Program-made: the position numbers and the translations under genes
From: G963674685 sp964591275
GTDB taxonomy: Bacteria > Lernaellota > Lernaellaia > JACKCT01
Reading direction: 5' to 3'
Length of the DNA: 64,000 bases
NCBI GenBank assembly: GCA_964591275.1
Contig: CAZQAE010000001.1
Span: 62,001-126,000 of the forward strand
The notes under the pieces: model-generated
Databases searched by the model: none
Told to the model about the DNA's origin: nothing
What the model saw: the letters and a program-made list of their open reading frames with translations, nothing else
Part shown: piece after piece, positions 1 through 9,718 of the stretch
How positions within the stretch are numbered: position 1 is the stretch's first letter
Layout of the letters: each line of letters opens with the position of its first letter

Positions 1-1478
1 GCGCGCCGATTACAGCCTGCGAAAACTTCGAGCAGGTACTGGCGGGAACTTCGGATAACGCGGATGCCAATGTTGTGTACGCGCCGCTGAGGGATTTCCT
101 GGCGACCGACGCTTTCTTCGGCCAAGAGGACGTGGCCATGGCCACGGTTTTTACAACGAACGATCCGCTCCCGCCTCTTTTGGCCATGCGGGATCATATT
201 TACAGCTATACCATGAACCCTATCGACGCCGATGCTTTGACCGTGCTGTACGAACGAACCAATTACTATTTCCTGGGAGGCACTGTGACGGTGCCTTATT
301 ACCAGTCTGGGACATCGCCTTTCTTCCTGCCCCCCGAGGGCGGAGACATCGTTTTTGATGAGTTCGGCGTTCCCATCGTGCAAGAGGATGTCGCGATCCG
401 GATATCGCTGTGTATTCCCAAGGGAACGATGCCTGCCGACGGCTGGCCCATGGTGATCTATTCCCACGGATCAGGCGGTGATTATGAGTCTCTGCGCGGG
501 AGTCATGGGCCGGCGAATATATTGGCGAGACGTGGAATCGCCAGTGTTTCCTCCGATGCTCCATACCATGGCGATCGCAATCCGTTTCCAGATGTCCTTG
601 ATCCATCCATGTTGTTCTACAACGCTCTGAACCCCGATGCTTTCAGAGACAACAACATCCAGGCCGCCGTGGAACTGATGGCCATACAAAAGCTGGTGGC
701 GGACCTGCGTATCGCGCAGACCCTCGTGCCTGCTTCCGACGGATCGGCGTCGCCGGACAGCCTGGTGGGATTGGACCTGGATAATTCTTTCTTCATGGGT
801 CATTCCCAGGGCGCCATCATCGGTTCCTTGATGACCGCCGTTGATCCGCACCTCAAGGCGTCCTACTTCAGCGGCGCCGGCGCGAGCCTGATGTGGAATA
901 TTCTGACGAAAACGAGTCCCATGAATATCGGCGAACTCGTTGCGGTGACAGGACTGCTGCTGACTCCGGCGGAAGCCGCCATCGAGTTCGACGAGTTTCA
1001 TTCGACCTTAAACATCATCCAGCATATTTCGGACGTGGTCGATCCTTCATCGATCAACACTTACCTGTACGAGCGGGAAGTCGCCGGCAGTGAGCCAAAA
1101 CACGTTTTCCAGGCGCTGGGCGTGACGGACACATACGTGGAAAAAACCTGCCAGGGCGCTTTTGCCGCCGCGGGGTACATGGATATGGTGGGGCCCGTGC
1201 TTGACCAGGACGCCGTGGACCGGATTACATTCACCGGCGGCCAGGTTCTTGCCGACACGGGCGTGACTGGAAACAGAACGGATTATAACGGCGACCCGAT
1301 AACGGCGGCTTTCACGCAATACCCGGCGCCCGTCGATCCGGATGAGGACGGCCACTTCGTTTCCTTCGAGTATGAGTCCATGAAACTGCGCATTGCGTGC
1401 TTCTTCCGCACGATGATCGACAACGGTGTGCCGACCTTCGTGCCCCTGGTCGAGGATGAATACGCTGCGTGTGAATAA
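1..1478 (+). CDS. Alpha/beta-hydrolase fold esterase/lipase-like protein, 5' partial
   Basis: The frame is open to the left edge, so the true start lies outside the window; GTG at 75 is only the first possible internal start. The protein has the usual hydrolase landmarks: a strand and oxyanion region (WPMVIYSHGSGG) followed by the nucleophile elbow GHSQG, whose Ser is the likely catalytic residue. A late segment DEDGHFVSFE could supply the catalytic His. The family hydrolyses ester bonds; the substrate cannot be told. It is probably secreted, judging by the many exported neighbours, but the N-terminus is not visible. It ends just before a strong hairpin and converges with the glycosyltransferase gene on the other strand. 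Confidence 0.75.
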   Translation, partial: APITACENFEQVLAGTSDNADANVVYAPLRDFLATDAFFGQEDVAMATVFTTNDPLPPLLAMRDHIYSYTMNPIDADALTVLYERTNYYFLGGTVTVPYYQSGTSPFFLPPEGGDIVFDEFGVPIVQEDVAIRISLCIPKGTMPADGWPMVIYSHGSGGDYESLRGSHGPANILARRGIASVSSDAPYHGDRNPFPDVLDPSMLFYNALNPDAFRDNNIQAAVELMAIQKLVADLRIAQTLVPASDGSASPDSLVGLDLDNSFFMGHSQGAIIGSLMTAVDPHLKASYFSGAGASLMWNILTKTSPMNIGELVAVTGLLLTPAEAAIEFDEFHSTLNIIQHISDVVDPSSINTYLYEREVAGSEPKHVFQALGVTDTYVEKTCQGAFAAAGYMDMVGPVLDQDAVDRITFTGGQVLADTGVTGNRTDYNGDPITAAFTQYPAPVDPDEDGHFVSFEYESMKLRIACFFRTMIDNGVPTFVPLVEDEYAACE

Positions 1479-1497
1479 CCCTTAGGATAAAAACCTA

Positions 1498-1531
1498 AAA
1501 TCCCTCCGGCTTTTTTTAAGCCGGGGGGATT
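1498..1531. terminator. Bidirectional intrinsic terminator
   Basis: A 14-bp inverted repeat (AATCCCTCCGGCTT with AAGCCGGGGGGATT, one G-T pair) surrounds a T-rich loop. It sits between the convergent ends of the hydrolase (stop at 1478) and the minus-strand glycosyltransferase (stop at 1538), where a shared terminator is expected. Confidence 0.75.
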
Positions 1532-1537
1532 ATATTG

Positions 1538-3280
1538 TTAAAGTCTGTCCGAGCGACGCAGAACGACGAAATACTGGTTTTGGCACTTGGGATCTTCGAC
1601 GTAATGGTCATCAATCCAGGATTTGAGTTCAGGATAGACCGGCGCGTGGTCCGTGAGAAAGAACCAGGGAATCTCGGCGCTTCGCGCTGAATAATAAACA
1701 ACATTGATCGGCCCCGCGGCACGCAGGTCGCTTAAAAGTTCCTGCCGGGAATTGTGGACGTGCGGGCTGACGCGGTCATGCCATCGCCCGGAACCCCGCG
1801 GAAGATCGACCGCCACATCGAAGTACATGAAATGCCTAGTCGGCGCGCGCATCTGAGAATAGAAGTACAGATGCGGCGCATAGTCCCAGACGTATAGAGT
1901 ATCTCCCGGCTCGCTGTGATCCCGTATGCATTCGGCCAGACGCCTCGATACGTGGCTGAGCGACGAGTAGCGCGGAACCGTTGTTTTGGTCCAGAAAAAT
2001 CTCGATTCCTGCGTCCAGGCGGCGCGACCGAATTGCGTGATGTTTTGAAGAGCCTGCCGACCGAGCGTGACTTCCAGTTTCATGTCATTGGTCGCTGCGG
2101 GGATTATCAAAAGCGCCAGCGTGATCCGCAATGCCAATGGAACCATGCGGTTCTGGCAGACCTTGCCGATCCAGGTTCCGGCTAAAAGCGCCAGCATTGG
2201 AATCAGCAGCATGAAATAGTGATCGAAAAATTTTGTGCCGGCGAAAACAGCCAGCATTGTCGCCACGATGTAGGCCGGCAATAAAATCGATCCCGGCAAG
2301 CGCTCTGGCTCAGGTTTCTGGTTTGCGTGAAATGCAGCGATTACGCCCATCGCCGCCAGGAGCAAAAGTGTGCGTGTGTTGAAAAAGAAGGGCAGCAGAC
2401 TTTCTTTGATCTGCAGATTCAAAAACCCCCATCCTTCCGTCGAAGCATATCCCACGTAGTTGGAAGGATTTAAGGCGCCCAGCATGGCTGCGAGACCGCC
2501 TTTGCCGGCGAAGAAGATCATGACAAGGGCGGTGAGGCAGGCGCCGCCGGCCACGTACAATCCCAGGGCACCTGGAATCGAGGCGACCTTTTTGTTTCGC
2601 GGTGCGAGGTGCGTTTCTATGATGATGGCGAGGCCAAAGGCCATGACGTGCATCGCGGCCTGTTGCTTGAACATGACGCCCAGGGCGGCGAAAAGACCCG
2701 CCAGAAACAGAAGGGATCGCCATTGAACCTTGCGGGAGAACGCTTCCAGCAACAGGTAAAATGTCAAAATCGTCGGCAGAAGAGTCCAGGTTTCAAAGTT
2801 GGCGCACAGGCCGTTGCCCGCGGAATTCGCTGAGTACGCCGCGTACAAAAAAGCCGTCGCCAGTCCCGCGGGCAGGCCGCTCAAACGGCGGGCGAGAAAA
2901 AACAGCGCCAAAGCGCATAGCGCGTGGTAAATTATAGTCAGCCACGCGATGGGCAGCATCGATTCGCCGAACAGGCGAAAGACGAGATTGAACAGCAGAT
3001 ACGCGCCGGGAGGTTTGGTCTCCACGGCGTTTTGATATATGGATCCCGGCTCGAAGAAAAATTGCGAACTGTAGGCGGCGCCGCCAACGTCGGGGTCGCA
3101 AATGACGTTGTCTATGAGGGGGCTTCGCAGAAGATGCGTGAAAGCGAAAATGCGCCACAGGGCATAAAGGACGATCAATATCTTCGCGCCGCCGGTGATG
3201 GCTCTTTGATGCCTTCGCCAAAAACCGCCGATGAGTTCAGAGGCGGATTCCAGCAGGCCTGATATTGGGATCTTTCTCAA
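1538..3280 (-). CDS. GT-C type membrane glycosyltransferase (PMT/ArnT-like)
   Basis: A 580-residue polytopic membrane protein with about ten hydrophobic segments over the first 400 residues and a soluble C-terminal domain. The segment YQNAVETKPPGAYLLF matches the conserved periplasmic loop of the PMT_2/ArnT (GT39/GT83) families, which move a sugar from a polyprenyl-phosphate donor to lipid, protein or glycan outside the membrane. An acidic residue pair early in loop 1 (ICDPDVGG) fits the catalytic Asp position. The start appears to be TTG, as no in-frame ATG lies nearby. It lies 36 bases downstream of the B12-radical SAM gene on the same strand, so the two are probably co-transcribed. Acceptor and sugar are unknown. 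Confidence 0.75.
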   Translation of the reverse strand: MRKIPISGLLESASELIGGFWRRHQRAITGGAKILIVLYALWRIFAFTHLLRSPLIDNVICDPDVGGAAYSSQFFFEPGSIYQNAVETKPPGAYLLFNLVFRLFGESMLPIAWLTIIYHALCALALFFLARRLSGLPAGLATAFLYAAYSANSAGNGLCANFETWTLLPTILTFYLLLEAFSRKVQWRSLLFLAGLFAALGVMFKQQAAMHVMAFGLAIIIETHLAPRNKKVASIPGALGLYVAGGACLTALVMIFFAGKGGLAAMLGALNPSNYVGYASTEGWGFLNLQIKESLLPFFFNTRTLLLLAAMGVIAAFHANQKPEPERLPGSILLPAYIVATMLAVFAGTKFFDHYFMLLIPMLALLAGTWIGKVCQNRMVPLALRITLALLIIPAATNDMKLEVTLGRQALQNITQFGRAAWTQESRFFWTKTTVPRYSSLSHVSRRLAECIRDHSEPGDTLYVWDYAPHLYFYSQMRAPTRHFMYFDVAVDLPRGSGRWHDRVSPHVHNSRQELLSDLRAAGPINVVYYSARSAEIPWFFLTDHAPVYPELKSWIDDHYVEDPKCQNQYFVVLRRSDRL

Positions 3281-3316
3281 ATCGCTTTCTCGTCGTTTTG
3301 CCGGATGTGGGCGAAA

Positions 3317-4840
3317 TTAATAATCCGCGCCGAAGATTTTTTCAAACAACCACTTTTCAGCAGGATACTTGAAAAAGTTTTTGGCAAATCTGAATTTTGC
3401 AATGGGCTTCATCAAAGCGACCAGGATCATGATGATGGGAGACGAACGATAAAACAAGACTTTATCATCGATGAAAATGCTGTAAAAATACAGCCTCTCC
3501 AGGGTGTCGCGCCGTTTTTTCGTCAGCCAGGGGGAATGGGAACTTCGCCAGCTTCCTTCGGCAATATCCGTGATGGTTTCGGGACGGTGGAAACCAGCTT
3601 GCAGGGCAATCTCGTACAGCCGTGTCCCCGGATAGGGATAATAGGCGTAAACCGGCGATATCAGCGCCTTGGGATATTTGCGTGCGATGCCTGATATTAC
3701 GCCGATGCTTCGCTCAAGGTCTTCGGCCTGTTCGCCGGGAATGCCGCTCATGAAATTGATCCATGGGATGATGTCGGCTTGCGTCAAGCGCTTGATCAGG
3801 TCCATCAGTTGCGCGGGGTTTATGGCTTTGCCAAGCGTTTTCGCCATGCCCGGCGAACCCGATTCGGCGCCGATATCCACACGGTTGCATCCGCTACGCC
3901 GCAAAGCGCGAAGATCGTCCGTGCTCATGCGCTCCAGATCAACCTGCGCTGCGCCTTGAATCTGATAAGTCAGATCAATTCCTTCAGCGATGAGTCTTTC
4001 GGTGATGTCCCGGGCGCGATCTTCTTCAAAAAAATAATTGTCATCGACAACGTATAAGTGTCTGACCTGAGGGTTTTCCGCCAATAGAAAACGAAGGGAC
4101 TTCAGCACCTGGCCGGGGGTCAAAGTGCGGCGGGGAATTCTTTGCGAACTTTGATAACAATAGGAGCATCGATATGGGCAGCCGCGTGAGGTTTCAAAAT
4201 AGGCCGTTGGTTTTCCCAGGGATGGGTAAAAATATCGATCTCCCACAATTTCGTAGGAAAGGTGCGGAAGCGAACTTAAGTCGGGAAGCTTCGGCTCGCC
4301 CGTGCAAATCGCATCGCCGATCTCGTTTTTCAGCCACAAACCCTTAATTTTATTTAGAGGTTGGTCATTTTTCAGCGCATGGGCGATTGAGTGAATTGTG
4401 ATTTCACCATCGGCGATCGCCACCGCGTCAACGCTGGCGTGGCGAGCAGCCAGATCACCGGCGACCATGGAATGCGGACCGCCCCAGATGACATTGGTCG
4501 CGGGAGAAATTTGCTTGATCTGATCGCTTATGGCCACGGCGTGCCGAATCATTGGACCAGCGATAGCGGTGACTCCGGCAAAAAGTGGTTTTTTTTGTAA
4601 ACTGATCCGCAAATCCCGATCAAAATTTGGGAGTCTCTGATCGAGTATTCGTATTTCAAATTCCTGATCCAAAACACGCGAGAGGCAAAGCAGGCCGAAG
4701 GGAGGGCTGGGTTTCCCTTTTTTTGAGTCGAGCGTTGTCGATTGGGGTTGAATCAGGATGGCGTAGAGCATTTTATTGAATCTTTTCATGAAATTTGAAA
4801 CATGACAGCCTTGTTTTACTAATTCCTTGTCGTAATGCAA
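3317..4840 (-). CDS. B12-binding domain radical SAM protein
   Basis: The N-terminal ~150 residues resemble a cobalamin-binding Rossmann domain (PPFGLLCLSRVL, then WGGPHS). They are followed by a radical SAM core with the 4Fe-4S motif CPYRCSYC (Cys at about 221, 225 and 228 counted from 4840). The SPASM-less C-terminus fits the large class that includes P-methylases, hopanoid-modifying enzymes and lipid methyltransferases. Such enzymes perform radical methylation or ring chemistry on unactivated carbons; the substrate is unknown. The start is uncertain: ATGs at 4840, 4789 and 4771 are possible, and the conserved part begins at the last one. It is followed by a GT-C glycosyltransferase, which suggests modification of a lipid or surface glycan. 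Confidence 0.85.
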   Translation of the reverse strand: MHYDKELVKQGCHVSNFMKRFNKMLYAILIQPQSTTLDSKKGKPSPPFGLLCLSRVLDQEFEIRILDQRLPNFDRDLRISLQKKPLFAGVTAIAGPMIRHAVAISDQIKQISPATNVIWGGPHSMVAGDLAARHASVDAVAIADGEITIHSIAHALKNDQPLNKIKGLWLKNEIGDAICTGEPKLPDLSSLPHLSYEIVGDRYFYPSLGKPTAYFETSRGCPYRCSYCYQSSQRIPRRTLTPGQVLKSLRFLLAENPQVRHLYVVDDNYFFEEDRARDITERLIAEGIDLTYQIQGAAQVDLERMSTDDLRALRRSGCNRVDIGAESGSPGMAKTLGKAINPAQLMDLIKRLTQADIIPWINFMSGIPGEQAEDLERSIGVISGIARKYPKALISPVYAYYPYPGTRLYEIALQAGFHRPETITDIAEGSWRSSHSPWLTKKRRDTLERLYFYSIFIDDKVLFYRSSPIIMILVALMKPIAKFRFAKNFFKYPAEKWLFEKIFGADY

Positions 4841-4952
4841 AGAGATGAATTTGAATTGTCTTGACGCCCTAAATGGGATACGCCTATAGTTTGAGCCTTA
4901 GAGAAAAGGTCATTTACTTCTTTTTGTTTAAACGATCCTGCGAGTGTAGATT

Positions 4953-7235
4953 ATGGCGTCCGATTACCGCGTTTCATTTTTTGGAAATCTGAAAGACTTT
5001 TCCATCGGCGAGGTGCTTTTTTCACTGGCCTGCCGAAAGGAAACAGGTTGTCTTTATGTGTATCAGGGACAGGTCATAAAGAAGGTATATTTTCGTGAAG
5101 GGCATCTGCGACATATACAATCGAGCTTGGCTCGCGAAAGCATATTGCGTTTTTTGTTTGTTGAAAAAAATATTGGAAAAACCGATCCCTTCGCGTTTCT
5201 GCAGGAAGTCGGAAGCCTTCGCATTCCATTGCTGGATTGGTTGACGAAAAAGGAGATCATCAGCCCTCATGAAGTGAATTCGCTGGCGTCGGAGTTGCTC
5301 GGGCGCCGAATTCTGGATCTTTTTCTTTGGGACGACGGGGAATACCTGTTTATTTTTGAAGAAGAACCGGACGAAAGAGGCAGTCATTGGGAAATGAATA
5401 TTCCTCTTCCACTTCTGATATACAAAGGCATCAAGACGCATTATCGCCTCGATAGACTGAAGGATGCGATTGAGGAATATCAAGATCGGATTCCTCGCCT
5501 AAACGCTGAACCGACTGAGATCGTGCGGACCCTTCAGCTAAAAGCCGATGAAGCGAAGTTTATTCGTTTGATCAACGGCAGCACGGCATTATTGGAAGTC
5601 GCTTTTCGGTCCGATTTGGACATGGAGCGCAGCTTGGGCCTGCTATGGTGCCTTATAGTCACAGGGTACCTGGAATTTCCCGGCAAAACCTTTGATTCCG
5701 ATGCAAAATTAGAGGATCTGAACGAAGAGCAAACGCGCTTTGCCCAGGAAATCCTTGCAAATGTTCCAGAACTTCTGGAGAAAAATCCCTTCCAGATGCT
5801 TCAAGTCCGTCGTGAGCTTGATATCACGGATGAAGATGTGAGACGTGGTTATTATACGCTGGCTCAGCGTTATCACCGCTCCGGCCTGATGGAAAAAATG
5901 CCGCCGGAGATTCAGGATCTGTCTCAGAAACTGTTTAATCGCGCCAGCAATTTCTTTGAGGCCATCATTCGCTGGGTGAAGGCCAAGGAAGCCGGTCGTT
6001 TTGAGCATTTCACGGGTCTGGCCGAAAAGGTAATTGTTGATTTACTGGATGTTTATAAGGTCGAGGCCATATTTATTGCCGGACTTGTGAAATTGGAACA
6101 TGGCGATAAAGAGGGCGCCCTGAAGGATTTTGAGATCGCCATGACTATGCGTCCCGCGGAAGGCGAGTACAGGACTCAGGCTTCGGTAACGAGATTCAAG
6201 CTGTTCCCGGCCGATGATAATTCATTCAAAAATGCGCTGAGTTCGCTTCGTAGATCATTGGACTTCGATCGAAATAACGTAGCAACGTACATGGCCCTGG
6301 GCTATTGCTACGAGAAAGTCGGTGAGTTGGAGTACGCCAATCGATCACTGATGGAAGCTCTGAAATTGGATCCTGATTCCGCCGAATCGCGTGAAGGCTA
6401 TTACAGGAACTTATTTATTAATGCCAAAGCGTCCGACAGTGGAAAAATGGACGCGGAAGAAAGAAAAAAACGCCTTGACGATCTGGGCGCTTTTATGAAG
6501 GAAAAAGAAGGCAAAACACATTATGAAATCCTCGGAATAAAGCGAAACGCCGAAGTGGTTGAAGTCAAGCATGCCTATTTTGCACTGGCCAAAATCTTCC
6601 ATCCCGATACATTGGCGGACCTGAAGGGGCATCCGATCGCCGTTCGCGCTTTCGTTATGATCAATGAGTCGTACGACACCCTTTCATCCGATGGGAAACG
6701 ACGCGCATATGACCGGACTTTGCGTGCCCATGAAATACTGCAAAAACAGGAGGTTCAGGAAAAGGTTCTCAGGCGACAGCGCAAGCTCAGTCGTGCGAAA
6801 AACCTTGTGGACAGTTCTGATTTCGCTCAAAGTTTGAAGTTTCTCAAAGAATTTCTCGAAACGAATCCTGATGATAAGGAGGCGCTGACTTACCAGGCAT
6901 GGGCGCAGTTCAACCTGGATGTCAAGAATGATCCCGAAGCTCGGAATTTCGCCGAAAACAAGTTGCGGGATCTTTCAAAAAAGCATCCGGATTACGATCA
7001 GCTTTTCTTTTTTCTCGGGCGCATCGCTATGAATTTCAGCGACTATTCAAAGGCCGATGCATATTACAGAACCGCGCATGCTCTCAATCCCGGCTCGGTT
7101 GACATCAACAGGGAGATCAGGCTTTTAGAACAGAGAATGATCAACCGCGAGCCGCCGGAAACGCCTCGCGCGCAAAAAAAGCAGGAGGCCTCCGAAAAGA
7201 AGGGGCTTTTTGGCCTTTTCGGTCGCAAGAAATAG
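4953..7235 (+). CDS. DUF4388 (PATAN-like) / J-domain / TPR protein
   Basis: A 760-residue cytoplasmic protein with a composite layout. Residues ~8-120 (FFGNLKDFSIGEVLFSL, then a glycine-rich strand and a YFREGHL motif) match DUF4388, a domain common in deltaproteobacterial signalling and gliding/regulatory proteins. Residues ~380-480 look like TPR helices. Residues ~520-590 form a J domain with an intact HPD at 550-552, the motif that stimulates DnaK ATPase. Further TPRs follow to about 725, then a Lys-rich tail. The protein probably links a regulatory or scaffold role to Hsp70. It is divergent from the radical SAM gene, with 112 bases between them. No clear SD precedes ATG 4953. Confidence 0.85.
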   Translation: MASDYRVSFFGNLKDFSIGEVLFSLACRKETGCLYVYQGQVIKKVYFREGHLRHIQSSLARESILRFLFVEKNIGKTDPFAFLQEVGSLRIPLLDWLTKKEIISPHEVNSLASELLGRRILDLFLWDDGEYLFIFEEEPDERGSHWEMNIPLPLLIYKGIKTHYRLDRLKDAIEEYQDRIPRLNAEPTEIVRTLQLKADEAKFIRLINGSTALLEVAFRSDLDMERSLGLLWCLIVTGYLEFPGKTFDSDAKLEDLNEEQTRFAQEILANVPELLEKNPFQMLQVRRELDITDEDVRRGYYTLAQRYHRSGLMEKMPPEIQDLSQKLFNRASNFFEAIIRWVKAKEAGRFEHFTGLAEKVIVDLLDVYKVEAIFIAGLVKLEHGDKEGALKDFEIAMTMRPAEGEYRTQASVTRFKLFPADDNSFKNALSSLRRSLDFDRNNVATYMALGYCYEKVGELEYANRSLMEALKLDPDSAESREGYYRNLFINAKASDSGKMDAEERKKRLDDLGAFMKEKEGKTHYEILGIKRNAEVVEVKHAYFALAKIFHPDTLADLKGHPIAVRAFVMINESYDTLSSDGKRRAYDRTLRAHEILQKQEVQEKVLRRQRKLSRAKNLVDSSDFAQSLKFLKEFLETNPDDKEALTYQAWAQFNLDVKNDPEARNFAENKLRDLSKKHPDYDQLFFFLGRIAMNFSDYSKADAYYRTAHALNPGSVDINREIRLLEQRMINREPPETPRAQKKQEASEKKGLFGLFGRKK

Positions 7236-7260
7236 TCGCTCTCTTCGGATGAAGAAAACT

Positions 7261-7297
7261 ATTCAACCTTCTAACTTCTATCTTCTAACCTCTAATG
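7261..7297. repeat. Degenerate short tandem word repeat
   Basis: The convergent gap holds variants of the words CTTCTAACTT, CTATCTTCTAAC and CTCTAA in tandem. Similar words recur near 58868-58955 and 61820-61950. No hairpin or gene is visible. The repeat runs into the 3' end of the minus-strand sulfatase-like gene. Confidence 0.5.
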
Positions 7298-9718
7298 AAC
7301 GTATCCCCATTGCTTCAATAGGTCCTTGACCGCAGAATCCACACCGGACCCGGTAGGCATTTGATTAATCCAATCGATCCAGTTCACAAAGCAAAGGTGT
7401 GGATGCTCGCTTCCGTCAGCCGTTTGGGGGATGTAGGCCGTTTTTGCTTTGGCTATGTTCGTCGAATCATCAATGAGGTAGCCTTGATCGCCATCAGGCA
7501 TGACAAAAGCAGGTCCGTAACGCAGTTCTGTTCTTTGTAGCGCATGACCTTGTTTCATCAGTGTGAATCTCAATTCTTCAGCGTCTGAATCCGGCCAGAT
7601 GGCAAGGCGCACGGTTTTCTCCAGTTTCAACCTGAGACCTTTTTCATTGGATCGAGCAAGGATTTCGCCGGAAGCAACGGCAATCTTTTTTGCGCCGGAA
7701 ATGATCACCTCGTCCGCAGAAGATTCCGGGATTGTCAAAGCCCAAACCGAGGGAAACTGCTCGGTACTTTCCTCAAATTGCCTTCGCATTCGCTGAAGCA
7801 GTGGATCATCGGCGCCGACAAGATTCTGCGTCTCTTCAGGATCGCTTTGCAGATCGAATAGTTCTTCGCGAAGGGTTTCAGGTTTCCACGCGCGGCGCAC
7901 TCGGCGAAGACGATTGATGTCATGATGTCGAATATACTTATAACGGTCGGCAACTCGGATGCCGGTTGCATTCTTGCCGTACAAAGCGATGACAGGTTCG
8001 GGTTCAAAAGTCGGGTTGTTTGAAAGTAAGAAAGGCGCAAGATTCCTGGCGCTGGCATTCGGATTATTTTCGACCCCAACCAGACTCATGATGGTGGGAA
8101 AAACGGAAAGAGACGAGTATTGCCCTTTGAGTATTCGATCTCCCGCAATTTCAGGGCCGTATATAATCATGGGGATTTTGAACTCTTCGTCGTAGAGGGT
8201 TTGGCCGTGGAAATGCATGGCTTTACGCATTTTGTCCGGGCCGTTCGGAGTCTTGATATCGTGCGAAATATCATTAATCTGCCCGTGATCAGCCGTGACG
8301 AAAATAAAAGAATTTTTTAATAAACCAGTCTGCCGCAGCATCTGGTAAAAGCGCGCGAATGTGAAATCGGCGTGCGCTACGCACCCCAGGTAACGCCCAT
8401 AAGCATAATCGCCGGAACCCTTCCACGCATGTTTTGAAATCCGGCGGAATCGGTTCGGCGGCGCGTCGGCGGGATTGGGCGCGTTTTGGTGTATGAATAA
8501 AAAGAGATTGGTGTCTTTGTTTTCGGCTAGCTGACGCGCAACGAAGTACTCAACATCCATTGTGGAAATATTGGAGCGCATCGCCTGCGTTGTTTGATCG
8601 AAACCGAGATCGATGCCGGCCTTGGCCCAGGGCATGATGAAATAATTGTTGGCGACGCAGAGGCTTTCCCATCCGGCTTTGCGAAAAGCGGCAGGGAGAG
8701 TTTCAATTTCCGCGCTTTCAAACAGTTTGCGAATGGCGTGATTCAGAGGTCTTCGCGGCGGGCTGGTCGGTAGATAAAGATTGGGAACCGCCTTGCCGGT
8801 GAGCATTGTTGTCACGCCCGTGCGAGACCAGTTGCCGCCGGAAATATAGGATTCCACGACGACGCCTTTTTTTGCGAAGGAATCCAATTCGGGCGTCAAG
8901 CCGTGCGGGCAGCCGTAAACTCCCAAATTCCTGGCCGAAAATGCATCCATCACGTAGATCACGACGGTTTGTGGCGGTCCTAGCTTTTTTTCAAGAATTT
9001 GCGGCGAACCCCAGAAAGCCTGGGCGCTACTATCGCCGGAGCATTGCGTCTGCAGTTTAAGATCGACTTCACGCCCGGCCCACGGCGACAAGTCGATCTC
9101 GAAGGGAACCCATCTGGCTTCGCGGTCCTCGATTTCAACGTGTGCATATCGGTAATATTTCTTATAGAACCAATCTCTTTCGACATAAGGGAAAGGCAGC
9201 ATGGACTCTTCTGTTTTGGAAAGAATCGTTTCGCCGTCGATGGAAATGGAAAATGTGACAGGAGCGGGTTGCTCCGGAAGAACTCCGTATGCGCCGCGCA
9301 TAATGGCGTCGGGCGGAATTGTCAGGTTGTATTGAATTATTCCCGGTGGGGGGAGGTGGATGGCGCGCCTGCTGGTGCGGAAATTGGATGAACTGCCAAA
9401 AGTCGTCAGGCGCGATAAAAGATGCGGCTCACGATAATTCGGGCGAGCGTCAAGGTTTTTCGGCAGCGCTGCAATCGCCTTGTCAATGGACGGCGTCTCG
9501 AATTGGCTGCTGCCAAGAAGGCTTACGAGATCATGCGTGATTTCGTAGTGGTAGTCTTTTGGAGCCAGCCCCTTCTTCAGAGCCAGGGGCACGGGGTCAG
9601 GCCAGCGCTCGACGCGAGGCTGCACATAACGCATATCCCAAAAGGTTGCCGCGCCGCCATAAAGACCCAGGAGGATGAGGAGGGTCCAAACAATTTTTTT
9701 CCAATGGCGCTTAAACAA
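7292..9718 (-). CDS. Membrane-anchored sulfatase-fold (alkaline phosphatase superfamily) enzyme 1
   Basis: 808 residues. One N-terminal membrane helix (residues ~9-25) anchors an extracytoplasmic region. A ~220-residue leader domain of unknown type precedes the sulfatase/phosphodiesterase fold, which starts at VVIYVMDAFS (metal-ligand Asp 258). The nucleophile region reads GGNWSRTGVTTMLTG. There is no Cys for formylglycine conversion; Ser 298 or Thr 300 occupies the site, so phospho- or phosphoglycerol-type transfer is as likely as sulfate hydrolysis. A second metal motif, TADHGQ, is present. TTG 9718 is chosen because AAGGGG lies 8 bases upstream and the gene abuts the TGA of sulfatase 2, suggesting translational coupling. 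Confidence 0.85.
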   Translation of the reverse strand: MFKRHWKKIVWTLLILLGLYGGAATFWDMRYVQPRVERWPDPVPLALKKGLAPKDYHYEITHDLVSLLGSSQFETPSIDKAIAALPKNLDARPNYREPHLLSRLTTFGSSSNFRTSRRAIHLPPPGIIQYNLTIPPDAIMRGAYGVLPEQPAPVTFSISIDGETILSKTEESMLPFPYVERDWFYKKYYRYAHVEIEDREARWVPFEIDLSPWAGREVDLKLQTQCSGDSSAQAFWGSPQILEKKLGPPQTVVIYVMDAFSARNLGVYGCPHGLTPELDSFAKKGVVVESYISGGNWSRTGVTTMLTGKAVPNLYLPTSPPRRPLNHAIRKLFESAEIETLPAAFRKAGWESLCVANNYFIMPWAKAGIDLGFDQTTQAMRSNISTMDVEYFVARQLAENKDTNLFLFIHQNAPNPADAPPNRFRRISKHAWKGSGDYAYGRYLGCVAHADFTFARFYQMLRQTGLLKNSFIFVTADHGQINDISHDIKTPNGPDKMRKAMHFHGQTLYDEEFKIPMIIYGPEIAGDRILKGQYSSLSVFPTIMSLVGVENNPNASARNLAPFLLSNNPTFEPEPVIALYGKNATGIRVADRYKYIRHHDINRLRRVRRAWKPETLREELFDLQSDPEETQNLVGADDPLLQRMRRQFEESTEQFPSVWALTIPESSADEVIISGAKKIAVASGEILARSNEKGLRLKLEKTVRLAIWPDSDAEELRFTLMKQGHALQRTELRYGPAFVMPDGDQGYLIDDSTNIAKAKTAYIPQTADGSEHPHLCFVNWIDWINQMPTGSGVDSAVKDLLKQWGYVH

